Assembly (NCBI RefSeq): GCF_002014975.1 | Contig: NZ_MUXV01000006.1 | Span: 385 to 24,980, forward strand | Reading direction: 5' to 3' | Source of the DNA: Moraxella bovis | Lineage (GTDB): Bacteria; Pseudomonadota; Gammaproteobacteria; Pseudomonadales; Moraxellaceae | DNA length: 24,596 nt | Shown: positions 1 through 8,200 of the stretch, in pieces | How positions within the stretch are numbered: the stretch's first letter is position 1 | How the letters are laid out: every line of letters begins with the position of its first letter | The notes under the pieces: model-generated | The model's input: only the letters and a program-made list of their open reading frames with translations | Databases searched by the model: none | Told to the model about the DNA's origin: nothing | Position numbers and translations under genes: made by a program

Positions 1-4
1 GTTA

Positions 5-31
5 TAGCATACTTTTTGGACGAGTGCCAAA
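5..31. repeat. Partial copy of a dispersed repeat end
   Basis: These 27 bases match 2331-2357 at 24 of 27 positions, including the 12-base AGCATACTTTTT (6-17) that forms the right terminal inverted repeat of the MITE-like element at 2233-2343. It is probably the right end of a second copy whose left part lies outside the window. Confidence 0.5.
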
Positions 32-151
32 CAAAATGCCAATGGCGACTATAAACCCATTTCTCTGATAAATAATAAATTGACCGAAAACTGCATTGTT
101 TACTACCCCAAGGATAAAAGCTGGGTAATTGATGAGTTTGTGGAATATTAA
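18..151 (+). pseudogene. 3' fragment of an unknown gene
   Basis: A reading frame runs from just after the repeat end to a TAA at 149-151. Its last residues read KSWVIDEFVEY. An in-frame TAG at 5-7, inside the repeat, blocks any extension from further left, and the frame has no convincing start. I read it as the C-terminal end of a gene cut off by the repeat. A strong terminator follows at 175-204, consistent with a real former gene end. The product is not recognised. Confidence 0.4.
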
Positions 152-174
152 TTTGCTAGATGTCGCCAATGTAG

Positions 175-204
175 ACACCAAAGAGAAACCTCTTTGGTGT
201 TTTT
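175..204. terminator. Rho-independent terminator
   Basis: A perfect 11-bp stem (175-185 with 190-200), a 4-base loop and a T run form an intrinsic terminator for the gene fragment ending at 151. The stem also lies just past the end of the minus-strand antitoxin pseudogene (206), so it may serve both directions. Confidence 0.85.
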
Positions 205-205
205 A

Positions 206-393
206 CTAAAACTTTAATTCACTGTGGCAATTTTTCTTGACATACTCTCTCATAAAATCACGAATCAGCTATGCCGATGTTCTGTCGTTGGCAGCGGCAG
301 CCTCTTGAAAGGCTTTTAATAAATGCTCATTGACTCTGATGGTAAAGCTTTTATTTTGATGGTAAAGCTTTTATTTTTGTCTGGTGTGCTCAT
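206..393 (-). pseudogene. Broken ribbon-helix-helix (RelB/CopG-like) antitoxin gene
   Basis: Starting at ATG 393-391, the frame encodes MSTPDKNKSFTI and is then interrupted by an exact tandem duplication of 20 bases (338-357 and 358-377), which shifts the frame. With one copy removed, the frame reads on through RVNEHLLKAFQEAAAANDRT and then meets a TAG at 269-271, followed by LIRDFMREYVKKN and a stop at 206-208. The intact product would be 55 residues. The pattern of a short beta strand followed by two helices rich in Leu, Ala and Arg is that of small ribbon-helix-helix antitoxins. The TAG probably replaced CAG (Gln), since RTSAQLIRDFM would be a normal sequence. So two independent lesions are visible: a frameshift and a nonsense codon. 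No intact toxin partner is present; the decayed Fic gene at 590 is divergent from it. Confidence 0.7.
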
Positions 394-426
394 TTTTGAC
401 CCTATCTTAAATGTATTAACTTTTGA

Positions 427-452
427 TTAACACAGTATATCGTCTGTATTAA
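427..452. promoter_or_regulatory. Candidate operator palindrome
   Basis: TTAACACAG (427-435) and CTGTATTAA (444-452) form an inverted repeat with 8 of 9 positions matching around an 8-base spacer. It sits upstream of the broken antitoxin gene, in the divergent gap before the Fic pseudogene, where autoregulatory antitoxins usually bind. The role is inferred from position only. Confidence 0.35.
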
Positions 453-589
453 CAAAATTCAAGTTGTTGGGCAATTTGCATAATCAAAATGCACAAAATA
501 CCCCTAGATATTATCGTTTTGTATCACTTAAAATCATTTTGTGCTAAAATTTGCCACAAATCGTCAAAATGATAGCTGAGTAATTATTA

Positions 590-1753
590 ATGACTTCAAT
601 ACACCCACAAATCATCACCCAAGCCACAGACCCACAAGATATGCTGGGTATGCTGTGGCTATCTTATCATTTTGGTATACCCTTATGGATAAAGCCTTAT
701 GTGATAAGTCAAATTGGCAAAAGCCGTCGCACGCTTACAGAGGGGCATTATACCCAAGAAATCTATCCTGCTCGCACTCGCTTGGGCAATGATGTGGTAG
801 CTCATCTTACCTTTTATCTAAAAAATGAAATACCCAGCCTGGAATTTTTGGCAAGATTATTTCACAAAATAGATGGCAGACTAATCCAAGAATAGGTTAA
901 TACCGAGCCAACAGGTCGCTACGCCAGAAGAGCAGCTTTTTTATATGAATGGCTGACAGATGAGCGTTTGGATACGCCGTCTGACATTGGCGGTGGCTAT
1001 GTCGATGTCTTAGATGGCGATAAAGTGGTGGTGGCAAATACCCCCATTAAAGACAGTCGCTGGCGAGTGAACAATAATATCGCAGGTACTAAGGACTTTG
1101 CTCCGATGGTGGTCAAAACACCAATGCTATTATCCGCCATTGCCTTTGATATTAAGGAGTATTTGGCACAGCTTAGGCAGGAGTTTGGCGAGGATTTGTT
1201 GGTGCGTGCTTCGGTATGGATTACGTTGCGTGAAAGTCGTGCCAGCTTTACCATTGAGGGAAAGGGCGGTCAAGAAAGTCGCATTGAGCGATTTGCCAGA
1301 GTGATGGCAGAACAAATCGGACAAGGCGAAATTGTTTTGTCAGGTGAGAGGCTGGCTGCACTTCAACAGGAAATTATTGGCAAAAGCCTTAGTATTAAAC
1401 ATTTTAGGCTAAGACAGTCGCCTGTATTTGTGGGCGAGAGCAATTATCGCCACGCCAAAGAGATTGTGCATTATATCGCTCCAAATTATGAGGAAGTCCC
1501 ATTAAAATTAGCGGGTCTAAATACATTTTTTGAAAGTACAAAAGGGCAATCTCCCTTAATCAGAAGTGCAGTCATTGCCTTTGGTTTTGTCTATATACAC
1601 CCATTGGCAGACGGCAATGGACGCATTCATCGTTTTTTGATGAATGATGTATTAAGGCGAGATAGGCAGACTGATGACCCTGTGATTTTGCCCATCTCTA
1701 AAGCCATCATTGACAGTCCTGCAAAGCACTTGTCATTGTATTGTTGTAGATGA
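590..1753 (+). pseudogene. Fic-domain protein gene, interrupted by an amber codon and truncated at the 3' end
   Basis: One reading frame covers 590-1753 but contains a TAG at 893-895. Before it lies the N-terminal part (including HFGIPLWIKPYV); after it the same frame resumes with VNTEPTGRYARRAAFLYEWL, so the TAG is a point mutation, possibly from TGG. The second part carries the S-x-x-x-E-G inhibitory-helix motif (SFTIEG, about 1248-1265) typical of class II Fic proteins, and the Fic core HPLADGNGRIHR (about 1598-1633), which keeps the catalytic His and the D-G-N-G-R loop with Leu in place of the usual Phe. Fic enzymes transfer AMP or related groups to target proteins. The frame runs out soon after VILPISKAIIDSP, where the C-terminal helices should follow, and an IS630-family remnant begins close by. 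The fragment from 968 could still be translated, but full-length protein cannot be made. Confidence 0.8.
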
Positions 1754-1762
1754 GTGGAGCAA

Positions 1763-1930
1763 TCAGGTTTTTGGTTTTTTACAAGACAAATTGCCTGTTT
1801 CTTTAAGTTGTCGTCTCCAACGAAACACGGTGTGTCTTGATACACCAAAAGCTTCTATAACAAGGTCAATGTTCTTGCATTTGTCATCATAAGCCAAGGC
1901 TTTTTGTCTGATTTCTAGTGAATAAGCCAT
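1763..1930 (-). pseudogene. N-terminal remnant of an IS630-family transposase
   Basis: From ATG 1930-1928 the frame encodes 55 residues beginning MAYSLEIRQKALAY, with a helix-turn-helix core (IEAFGVSRHTVFRWRRQL) and ending GNLSCKKPKT before a TGA. This matches the N-terminal DNA-binding region of IS630/Tc1-type transposases, whose proteins continue for well over 100 further residues with a DDE catalytic domain. No catalytic domain follows towards lower coordinates, where the sequence passes directly into the Fic pseudogene. The element is therefore a remnant joined to the truncated Fic gene. Terminal inverted repeats were not identified. Confidence 0.7.
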
Positions 1931-2030
1931 ATAAGTAGTGATTGGTGAATGGTGATGGAGATATGGGGATAATTGGTGTTGTTTTAAGGTTTGTTGGTTA
2001 TAAAACATCGAACCCTTGATTTCAACCAAC

Positions 2031-2063
2031 AAAAAAGCCCAAACCTTTTGATTTGGACTTTTT
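2031..2063 (-). terminator. Terminator of the tRNA-Gly gene
   Basis: Read on the minus strand, a stem of AAGTCCAAA with TTTGGGCTT (one G-T pair) around a short loop is followed by a T run. It begins a few bases after the 3' CCA of the tRNA. Confidence 0.75.
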
Positions 2064-2069
2064 AAAATT

Positions 2070-2145
2070 TGGAGCGGGAAACGAGATTCGAACTCGCGAC
2101 CCCAACCTTGGCAAGGTTGTGCTCTACCAACTGAGCTATTCCCGC
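2070..2145 (-). tRNA. tRNA-Gly (anticodon GCC)
   Basis: A 76-base gene with CCA encoded at the 3' end. The acceptor stem GCGGGAA pairs with TTCCCGC, the D arm contains AGCTCAGTTGGTAGAGC, the anticodon arm AACCT-TGCCAAG-GTT gives GCC, and the T loop is TTCGAAT. The discriminator base is U73, as expected for glycine. This is the normal glycine tRNA for GGC/GGU codons, and a useful comparison for the unusual tRNA at 18713. Confidence 0.97.
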
Positions 2146-2172
2146 GTGTCAGCGTTTGCTGTATGGGTGGGT

Positions 2173-2200
2173 ATTATATAGGATTTTGTCATCAAGTCAA
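2173..2200 (-). promoter_or_regulatory. Sigma-70 promoter of tRNA-Gly
   Basis: On the minus strand, TTGACT (2200-2195) and TATAAT (2178-2173) are separated by 16 bases, about 28 bases before the 5' end of the tRNA. Both boxes are near consensus. Confidence 0.8.
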
Positions 2201-2232
2201 GTATTTTTTGCAAAAATTTTTGGTAGTAGTCT

Positions 2233-2343
2233 AAAAAGTATGCTGAACTAGGTTTTCCGTTCGCCCTGAGCCTGCCTGCGGGTAGGAAAACCGTTAGGTT
2301 TCCCAAGATCGCCATGAACTGTTTTCTTTGTAGCATACTTTTT
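2233..2343. repeat. MITE-like element with 12-bp terminal inverted repeats
   Basis: AAAAAGTATGCT (2233-2244) and its exact reverse complement (2332-2343) bound a 111-base non-coding element. Inside is a perfect 8-bp hairpin (GGTTTTCC 2251-2258 with GGAAAACC 2285-2292). The right end recurs at position 6 of the window, so the sequence is dispersed. No target-site duplication is clear. Confidence 0.6.
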
Positions 2344-2375
2344 GAACCAGAGCCAAATTTTTAAAAGCACTTCAA

Positions 2376-2672
2376 TTAATAACAACTGATAAACTCACGA
2401 AACACCCAGCCGATGTATCGGTCGGTTTTGGCGTTAAACACCAATGCCCATGGACGTCCTTTGTCATCATAATCATACTCTGAGACATAGACGGTGGTGC
2501 CGTTTTTGACTTGTCCGATAACTTTACCATTGGGCGTGGCACGGGCGTTTAGTGGGGTGCCTGTTGGGTCGGTAACTTTGCAAGTTTGGGCAGATGCAGT
2601 GGCTGGCATGGAAAGTACCATACTAAGCCCAATGGCAGTTAGGGTGGGGGCTAGTAAAGATTTGATTTTCAT
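2376..2672 (-). CDS. Secreted SH3b-domain protein
   Basis: The start chosen is ATG 2672-2670, because MKIKSLLAPTLTAIGLSMVL opens a clear signal peptide (basic N-terminus, hydrophobic core, ASA-QT cleavage site). A longer reading from 2756 would bury it behind a second hydrophobic stretch. The mature part, about 70 residues, is a bacterial SH3 domain: CKVTDPTGTPLNARATPNGK is the typical 'LNVRSGPS' region, followed by VIGQVKNGTTVYV and YIGWVFREFI. Such domains bind peptidoglycan or other periplasmic ligands. Two cysteines (near the mature N-terminus and the C-terminus) may form a disulphide. It is 98 residues long. A tandem repeat of TAACAATACTCAAAAA lies across and just upstream of the start. 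Confidence 0.8.
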   Translation of the reverse strand: MKIKSLLAPTLTAIGLSMVLSMPATASAQTCKVTDPTGTPLNARATPNGKVIGQVKNGTTVYVSEYDYDDKGRPWALVFNAKTDRYIGWVFREFISCY

Positions 2673-2705
2673 AACAATACTCAAAAAAATAACAATACTC
2701 AAAAA
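2671..2705. repeat. Short tandem duplication upstream of the SH3b gene
   Basis: The motif TAACAATACTCAAAAA occurs twice in a row, directly before the ATG of the SH3b gene. It duplicates the ribosome-binding region and could also explain why a longer upstream frame exists. Confidence 0.6.
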
Positions 2706-2736
2706 GACGTTTATCAATCTTGCGAGTGTATAACAA

Positions 2737-2773
2737 AACAAGGTATTTGTCAGCATAACACAAATACCCTGTT
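2737..2773 (-). terminator. Terminator after gap
   Basis: The arms AACAAGGTATTTGT and ACAAATACCCTGTT form a 13-14-bp stem with one mismatch. On the minus strand it is followed by a T-rich run, placing it as the terminator between gap and the SH3b gene. Confidence 0.65.
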
Positions 2774-2805
2774 ATTAATAGTCAATTTAACAATAAAACA
2801 ACCGA

Positions 2806-4140
2806 TTAATTACTTGCCATGACTTCCGCCACACGAACCACCTGTGTGCTATATCCCATTTCGTTGTCATACCACACATACAGTGTTGCGCGCTTGTCGG
2901 TGGCGATAGTCGCTTTGGCATCAAAAATCGCCACTTTTTCAGAGCCAACAAAATCAGTAGATACCGCTTCGGGGCTGTCTGAGTAGTCGATTTGCTCTTG
3001 CCACTCAATACTTTCTGACTTGGCTTTGATAAAGGCGTTTAGCTCATCAGCAGAACCAACCGCTTTGTCAAAGTTTAGGTTTAAAATCGCCAAAGACACA
3101 TTGGGCGTTGGCACACGAATGGCATTGCCTGTGAGTTTGCCTTTGAGTTCTGGAATGGCTTTGGATACTGCCGACGCTGCCCCTGTGGACGTCATCACCA
3201 TGTTTAAGGGAGCGGCACGACCACGGCGGTCAGATTTGTGGTGGTTGTCCACTAAGTTTTGGTCATTGGTAAAGGCGTGGACGGTTTCCATGTGTCCGTT
3301 TACGATGCCATAAGTGTCGTGTAGCACTTTTAGCGTTGGTGTGATGGCGTTGGTGGTGCAAGACGCTGCCGATACGATGGTGTCGCCTCCGATGGTGTCA
3401 TGGTTTACGCCATAGACCACGTTTTTGATGTCACCTTTGGCAGGGGCGGTAAGTAGCACTTTTTTGACGCCTTTGCTTGCCAAATGTTTGCCAAGGCCTG
3501 CTTCGTCTTTCCATTTGCCAGTATTGTCAATCACGATGGCGTTGTCAATGCCGTGGGCGGTGTAGTCAATCTCGCTGGGGTCAGAGGCGTAGATGAATTT
3601 GATAAAGCGACCGTTCACGATGATACCGCTATTGGCGTTGTCAATTTCCACCGAACCGTCAAACCAACCATGCACGCTATCACGCTCCAATAGCGAACCA
3701 CGCTTATCAAGGTCGCCGTCTCCTGCGGGGCGTACCACAATGGCTTTTAATTGCAAGCCTTTGTCAGAAGCAGGACGACTCATAAGTAGACGTGCCAAAA
3801 TACGTCCGATACGCCCAAAGCCATACAGCACCACGTCCGTGGCGGGGATTTCGGTGCCATTGGCAAAGTCGCTTGCTTTTTTACCTGCTTTGACCGCTTG
3901 TCCCAAATCGGCGGTGGTGTTGGTAGCGGTAATCTCTTTGGCAAGGGCAAGGGTGTCCGCCACGTCAAGTCCTGCTTTGGCGTGCTTGGCTAGAATGTCC
4001 GATACCGACAAAGCCACACGCTCACCAAAAAACAGAATGTTTACGTTTTGGGTAGACAGCTTGGCAAGGGCGACAAGCAGTTCAGTTGCTTGGGTTTCTT
4101 GGGTTTGGCGTTTGGTTAGGTGGTCTTGATAAATGCTCAT
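2806..4140 (-). CDS. gap: Long-form glyceraldehyde-3-phosphate dehydrogenase
   Basis: This 444-residue enzyme oxidises glyceraldehyde 3-phosphate to 1,3-bisphosphoglycerate with NAD(P). The Rossmann motif is LYGFGRIGR (about residues 105-113) and the catalytic cysteine is Cys261 in SAASCTTNAITP. Typical GAPDH is about 330-340 residues. Here about 100 extra residues precede the Rossmann fold (start MSIYQDHLTKRQTQETQATE), as in the long GAPDH variants of Pseudomonas, Acinetobacter and relatives. After the second beta strand the sequence is IVVRPAGDGD rather than the usual Asp-containing NAD pocket, so NAD/NADP preference is not obvious. AAGGA lies about 8 bases before ATG 4140. A terminator separates it from the Nudix gene upstream, so it is probably transcribed alone. 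Confidence 0.93.
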   Translation of the reverse strand: MSIYQDHLTKRQTQETQATELLVALAKLSTQNVNILFFGERVALSVSDILAKHAKAGLDVADTLALAKEITATNTTADLGQAVKAGKKASDFANGTEIPATDVVLYGFGRIGRILARLLMSRPASDKGLQLKAIVVRPAGDGDLDKRGSLLERDSVHGWFDGSVEIDNANSGIIVNGRFIKFIYASDPSEIDYTAHGIDNAIVIDNTGKWKDEAGLGKHLASKGVKKVLLTAPAKGDIKNVVYGVNHDTIGGDTIVSAASCTTNAITPTLKVLHDTYGIVNGHMETVHAFTNDQNLVDNHHKSDRRGRAAPLNMVMTSTGAASAVSKAIPELKGKLTGNAIRVPTPNVSLAILNLNFDKAVGSADELNAFIKAKSESIEWQEQIDYSDSPEAVSTDFVGSEKVAIFDAKATIATDKRATLYVWYDNEMGYSTQVVRVAEVMASN

Positions 4141-4176
4141 GGCGGCATCCTTTTATGAATGGAATGAATAATATAA

Positions 4177-4213
4177 CAAAACACCCAAATTTTAAAGGAA
4201 TTTGGGTGTTTTG
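4177..4213 (-). terminator. Terminator after the Nudix gene
   Basis: CAAAACACCCAAATT (4177-4191) and AATTTGGGTGTTTTG (4199-4213) form a perfect 15-bp stem with a 7-base loop. It lies between the Nudix gene and gap. The A/T-rich ends would let it work in either direction. Confidence 0.85.
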
Positions 4214-4249
4214 ACAAGGGTTATTTATTTTAAAAATAGGGGTATTTTA

Positions 4250-4693
4250 TTATTTATTATCTAACCATACCAATATTTGCTGATTCGCTTGCGGAAACCG
4301 TTCATCACTTTGTAATAAAGTCATTTTATCAAGCCATAATAAAGCCTGATTGTCCAAGCCGAATTTTTTGTCTTTAAAATCAAGATACTGGCTATCGGTT
4401 AGGGCAATTTCATACACATATAGTCTCACCATTTTATCGCCATAATCATGGCAAATCTGCCCAAACTCACACATGCTATTGGTAGAGATATCTAATCCCA
4501 GCTCCTCGCCCACTTCACGGATTATGGTGGTTTGGGGTGTTTCATTTGATTCAATCTTACCGCCAACAAATTCCAATTTACCGCCTTGATGTTGATGAGC
4601 ATGACGGGTCGCCAATAAAAATTCATCATGGTATCGTAATACTGCTACCGCCACAGAGGTGATTTTTGGGGATGTTTCGCATTTGGTAGTCAT
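4250..4693 (-). CDS. MutT-like Nudix hydrolase
   Basis: The start is set at ATG 4693-4691, with AAAGG about 7 bases upstream. A longer reading from 4741 only adds an untypical Leu/Ile-rich segment. The protein is 147 residues and contains a complete Nudix box G-x5-E-x7-R-E-V-G-E-E-L-G-L (from GGKIESNE to REVGEELGL), the Mg-binding and catalytic helix of enzymes that cleave nucleoside diphosphate linkages. KLEFVGGKIE just before the box resembles MutT (8-oxo-dGTP hydrolase). The N-terminal TSVAVAVLRYHDEFLLATR is the usual first beta hairpin. The exact substrate cannot be assigned. It is a single gene closed by the terminator at 4177. Confidence 0.85.
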   Translation of the reverse strand: MTTKCETSPKITSVAVAVLRYHDEFLLATRHAHQHQGGKLEFVGGKIESNETPQTTIIREVGEELGLDISTNSMCEFGQICHDYGDKMVRLYVYEIALTDSQYLDFKDKKFGLDNQALLWLDKMTLLQSDERFPQANQQILVWLDNK

Positions 4694-4782
4694 ATTTATA
4701 CCTTTTATCAGAAAAATGAGCAATTTTACCAAATTTTGCAATTTATATTTGCAATCTTAGGAAAGTTTGGTATCATATCTAC

Positions 4783-4839
4783 AAATGATAATTTTTATTG
4801 TTTGTAAAAATTTAGTGTTTAGATAAAATTATCATTTTA
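4783..4839 (+). promoter_or_regulatory. Candidate Fur boxes upstream of hemP
   Basis: Two AT-rich stretches, AAATGATAATTTTTATTG (about 4783-4800) and GATAAAATTATCATTTTA (about 4822-4839), resemble halves of the Fur-box consensus with GATAAT and ATTATC cores. They lie 70-130 bases before hemP, a gene commonly iron-regulated. The match is by eye. Confidence 0.5.
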
Positions 4840-4911
4840 AGCCAATAGTTATTATCAGCTAGACGGCTCGGAAAAATATCCGCAACCCGTCCAAACATAA
4901 GGAAACTTGTC

Positions 4912-5079
4912 ATGACCATGACTATCGCTCGTTATTTTAGCAACCGTGAATCCACTCGCTTGCCCACCCTACATTCACAAAACCTGTTCGCTCTCACCAA
5001 GGAGGTACGGATTGAACATCAGGGCGAAGAATATCGCTTGCGTCTGACACGCAATAACCGCTTGATTTTAACCAAATAA
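4912..5079 (+). CDS. hemP: Hemin uptake protein HemP
   Basis: A 55-residue protein that ends VRIEHQGEEYRLRLTRNNRL then ILTK, the conserved C-terminal signature of HemP (basic beta hairpin ending in LILTK). HemP is a small protein usually found beside hemin receptor genes and needed for their iron-dependent expression or function. AAGGA precedes the ATG at 4912; a second in-frame ATG at 4918 is possible. Here it stands alone, with Fur-box-like sequences upstream and a terminator directly downstream, not next to a TonB-dependent receptor. Confidence 0.85.
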   Translation: MTMTIARYFSNRESTRLPTLHSQNLFALTKEVRIEHQGEEYRLRLTRNNRLILTK

Positions 5080-5102
5080 TTTATCAAAATTTCATAAACT
5101 CC

Positions 5103-5147
5103 AAACCAAAAAGCACGCCCCTAATCTGTGGTATGCTTTTTGGTTTT
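5103..5147 (+). terminator. Terminator after hemP
   Basis: AAACCAAAAAGCA (5103-5115) pairs with TGCTTTTTGGTTT (from 5134) and is followed by T residues. It starts 24 bases after the hemP stop. Confidence 0.8.
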
Positions 5148-5157
5148 TGTCTTGGAT

Positions 5158-5182
5158 AGGGCGAATTGCAATTTACCCCTAC
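5158..5182. repeat. Short palindromic intergenic repeat (copy 1)
   Basis: AGGGCGAATTGCAATTTACC and its flanks form a palindrome centred on AATTGCAATT. A close relative occurs at 10488-10510 and a variant hairpin at 18571-18597. All three are intergenic, as expected for a REP-like family. Confidence 0.55.
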
Positions 5183-5221
5183 AATACCACCTAAAATCAA
5201 TTAACAATGCCATCACCCAAC

Positions 5222-8200
5222 CTAAAATCTCCAACGATAAATTACATCAACCATGTTCTCAGTGGCAGATGTCGCCTGCACATAGACACGGCGAGTCAGC
5301 TGATATCGCATGGACAGCTCGGTCTCAGCATTGAACACGCCCACGCCATAGCGGATATATAAATCAGGCGTGATGTAGCCTGTAACATTAACATGCGTAT
5401 CGCTTGAATTGCCCGATGCGTCCACCGTCAAGCTCTCAAAGCCTAATGCACTGCCGATTTGGTTGGTAAGTCCACGTGTGCCTGATAAGCCAAGACTTAG
5501 CCCTGCCGCTGCTAGGTTATTGGTGACCTGTGAGCGAAATCCTTGTTCAGAGATTTGGCTGTCTGCCGATGGCGACAGTCGCCCTGTAATGATGGCGTTC
5601 ATCGCTTGCTGTTCGGATAGCCCTGCGTTATTGAACACGCTAATGTCTGGGGCATTTGCTGTACCTTTAATACGCACGCCTACTGTTTGTCCTTCAATTT
5701 CTTTTTCAGCTTCAATGGATAAGCGTGGATTTAGCATGTCGCCATTAAAACGGACTTGGGCGTAGTTAAGCTCTAGATTTTGTCCAATGCCGTCAATCTT
5801 GGTGCGTTCAGACACCTGTATCATGCCCCGAGCTTGGGTCTTGCCCTGTCCGCTTTGGGTCAGGTGCAACGCCCCTGCCAGTGGCAGTCTAGCACCAAAA
5901 CCACGAAATGTCACATCATCACCCAAATCCAATCCGATGTCGGCATTGATACTCCATGGGGCAGACACTGCCAAAATTTGCTCAACTTTGCCCGAAAGAC
6001 GACGGTCAAGCACCGACACATCAGGCGACTGAACCACGACATCACCCTGTGCTTCGGGCGGGCGAATGGTTGCTGATGGTATGACCACCACGCCTTTGAT
6101 GTCCACATAGCGAGATGAAGGTCTAACCACCACTTCAAGGTCGGGACTGACCTGTGCCACAACCATAGGGGGCGAGCTGATGGTCAAATCATCGGCAGAG
6201 ATGTTTACTTTGGCTTGGAGTTCCTGTTGCCAGTCCACCTGCCCCGTCAGCACACCCTGCCCCTGCCCACCGACAAAATCACCTGCCAATGTCGCTTGCG
6301 TGCCTGACACTTGGGCTGATAGGTTGATGTTTGTCAAATCCAATGGCACATCCATGACCGCCAAATGCCCATCCGTCAGCTCAGCATTACCATAAAACAA
6401 GGGGCGAGATAGCGTACCACCCACACCACCTTGGAGCGTGACGTTGCCTGATAGGGCTTTTAGGCTCGGCAAAAATGGACGCACCACTGCCAAATCAATG
6501 CCATTAATCACCACCGCTCCCGAGATGGGCTTATCATCGGTGAATGGATTCATCAGCACATCAGCATAGCCCTCGCCTATCGTCCCTGCCACATCGGCGC
6601 GTAGTTTTAGCCCCGTGGGCGTGCTTTGGGCGATGACCGAGATACGCTCATAGGGCATTTCCACATAGCCTGTATCATCGCCATACAGTCCCAGTCGCCC
6701 ATTATCCGAATATAGCACGGCATTGATTTGGGGACTGGTATTGCCTTTTTTGTGGCTGATTTTGGCTTTGCCATTTAACTTAGAATGCCAAAAAATATCA
6801 CTGGGCATGGCAGGCGAGAGTACGGACGTATCAAGGTCTTGGACGACCAAATCCGCTTTGATTTCATTGGGGGTATAGACCAGCGTGTCTTGTAGGCACA
6901 AAGACCCTGTACCGCCTGCATGGGTTTTACTGGTCTGCCAACAGTGCGGAGCGATTTGTAAGCTCTTATCTAGCCCTATCTTAAACTCGGTCGGCTGTCT
7001 TTGTGACAACAGCCCAAAGCGGGTCTCCATCCGTCCCTCGCCCAGTACGCCTTGATAAGTCTTGGTTCGTCTGTTAAAACCACCCACCACTTTGGCACGT
7101 GCCTCCACCTGAGCATTTTTGGTTGTCAGTGCTAACTCGTGCTTATCCTGCGTACCTTTAAAATCAAATCGTGCCGAATTCACCACTCGCCCCATGGCGA
7201 TGATGTCTGAGACCTCAGCCAATAGCTGACTAGGAGCATTGCCCAGATTGACAATTTTACCCACCACACTCGCCTTTTGGACAATGACATCCGCCGTACG
7301 CACGTCATTGGCATTTAAATCCACATAAATGGTCGGTAACTCGGTGCGATTATCCACCAAAATCACACCGCCTTTTATCGCCCCCCGAGCACTCGGGATG
7401 AGCTGACTTAGGTCGGTAAGATTAAGTGCTGTGGTGAGATTTTGCTCATTGCCATGCATGCTTGCGACATTATCGCCCATGCGAACTTGGACTTTATCGG
7501 CGTTTAACTTACGGATGATTTGGCGGGTTTGTTTGGTGTTTTGTTTTAACTGACGCTGAAAATCGGTAATACTTTGCAAATCAAAACTGTCAGGACTGGT
7601 TTTTAGACTGCCAATATATCCACCCAAATCATCAGGCAAATCAAACTCCCCCGACAGCGACCCTGTGGCAGTCACATTCTGCCCTCGCATGACACCTGTC
7701 AGAGCCAAGCCATCAATGGCGATACGCTGAATGTCCCTACCCCATCGCCCTGTCGTGGTAAAGCCCCCTGTCAGCTCGCTGTCCATGTCACGCACAAAGC
7801 GACCGATGTTCAAGGCATTCATTTTTGCCGTCAAGTCCCACGCCATCTGCCCGACATCCACCGTCCCTGACGCTGACAACTCGCCTGCCTCCCCTGTATG
7901 CTCTAAGCGATGTACCACAAAGCGGTTATCCTCTCCGCTGACATCCACTGCAAGCTGACCATCTGGGATGTCATCATGGGCGACTTGACCGTCAAATTTG
8001 GCAGTGAGTTTGCCCAGTTTGCCATCTTGATAACTGCCTATGCTACTCATGTCGCCTGTGATGACAGCAAGCAAGCTCGTATTATCCACCACGGCAGACG
8101 TATCTATCTCATCAAGGCGAGCCTTGATGTCCCAACCAATGCCTTGGGCGAGTGTCAGCACCCCCGACCCTGACAGCCTGCCTTTGGGCGTGCGATAATT

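Noticed and set aside
1763..2032. Complete insertion sequence
   Set aside because: Only about 55 residues of an IS630-type transposase are present, with no catalytic domain and no identified terminal repeats.
3593..4129. 178-residue plus-strand ORF opposite gap
   Set aside because: It is a shadow of the GAPDH gene; the minus strand carries all family motifs. The same applies to the many ORFs opposite tamB, tamA and dnaB.
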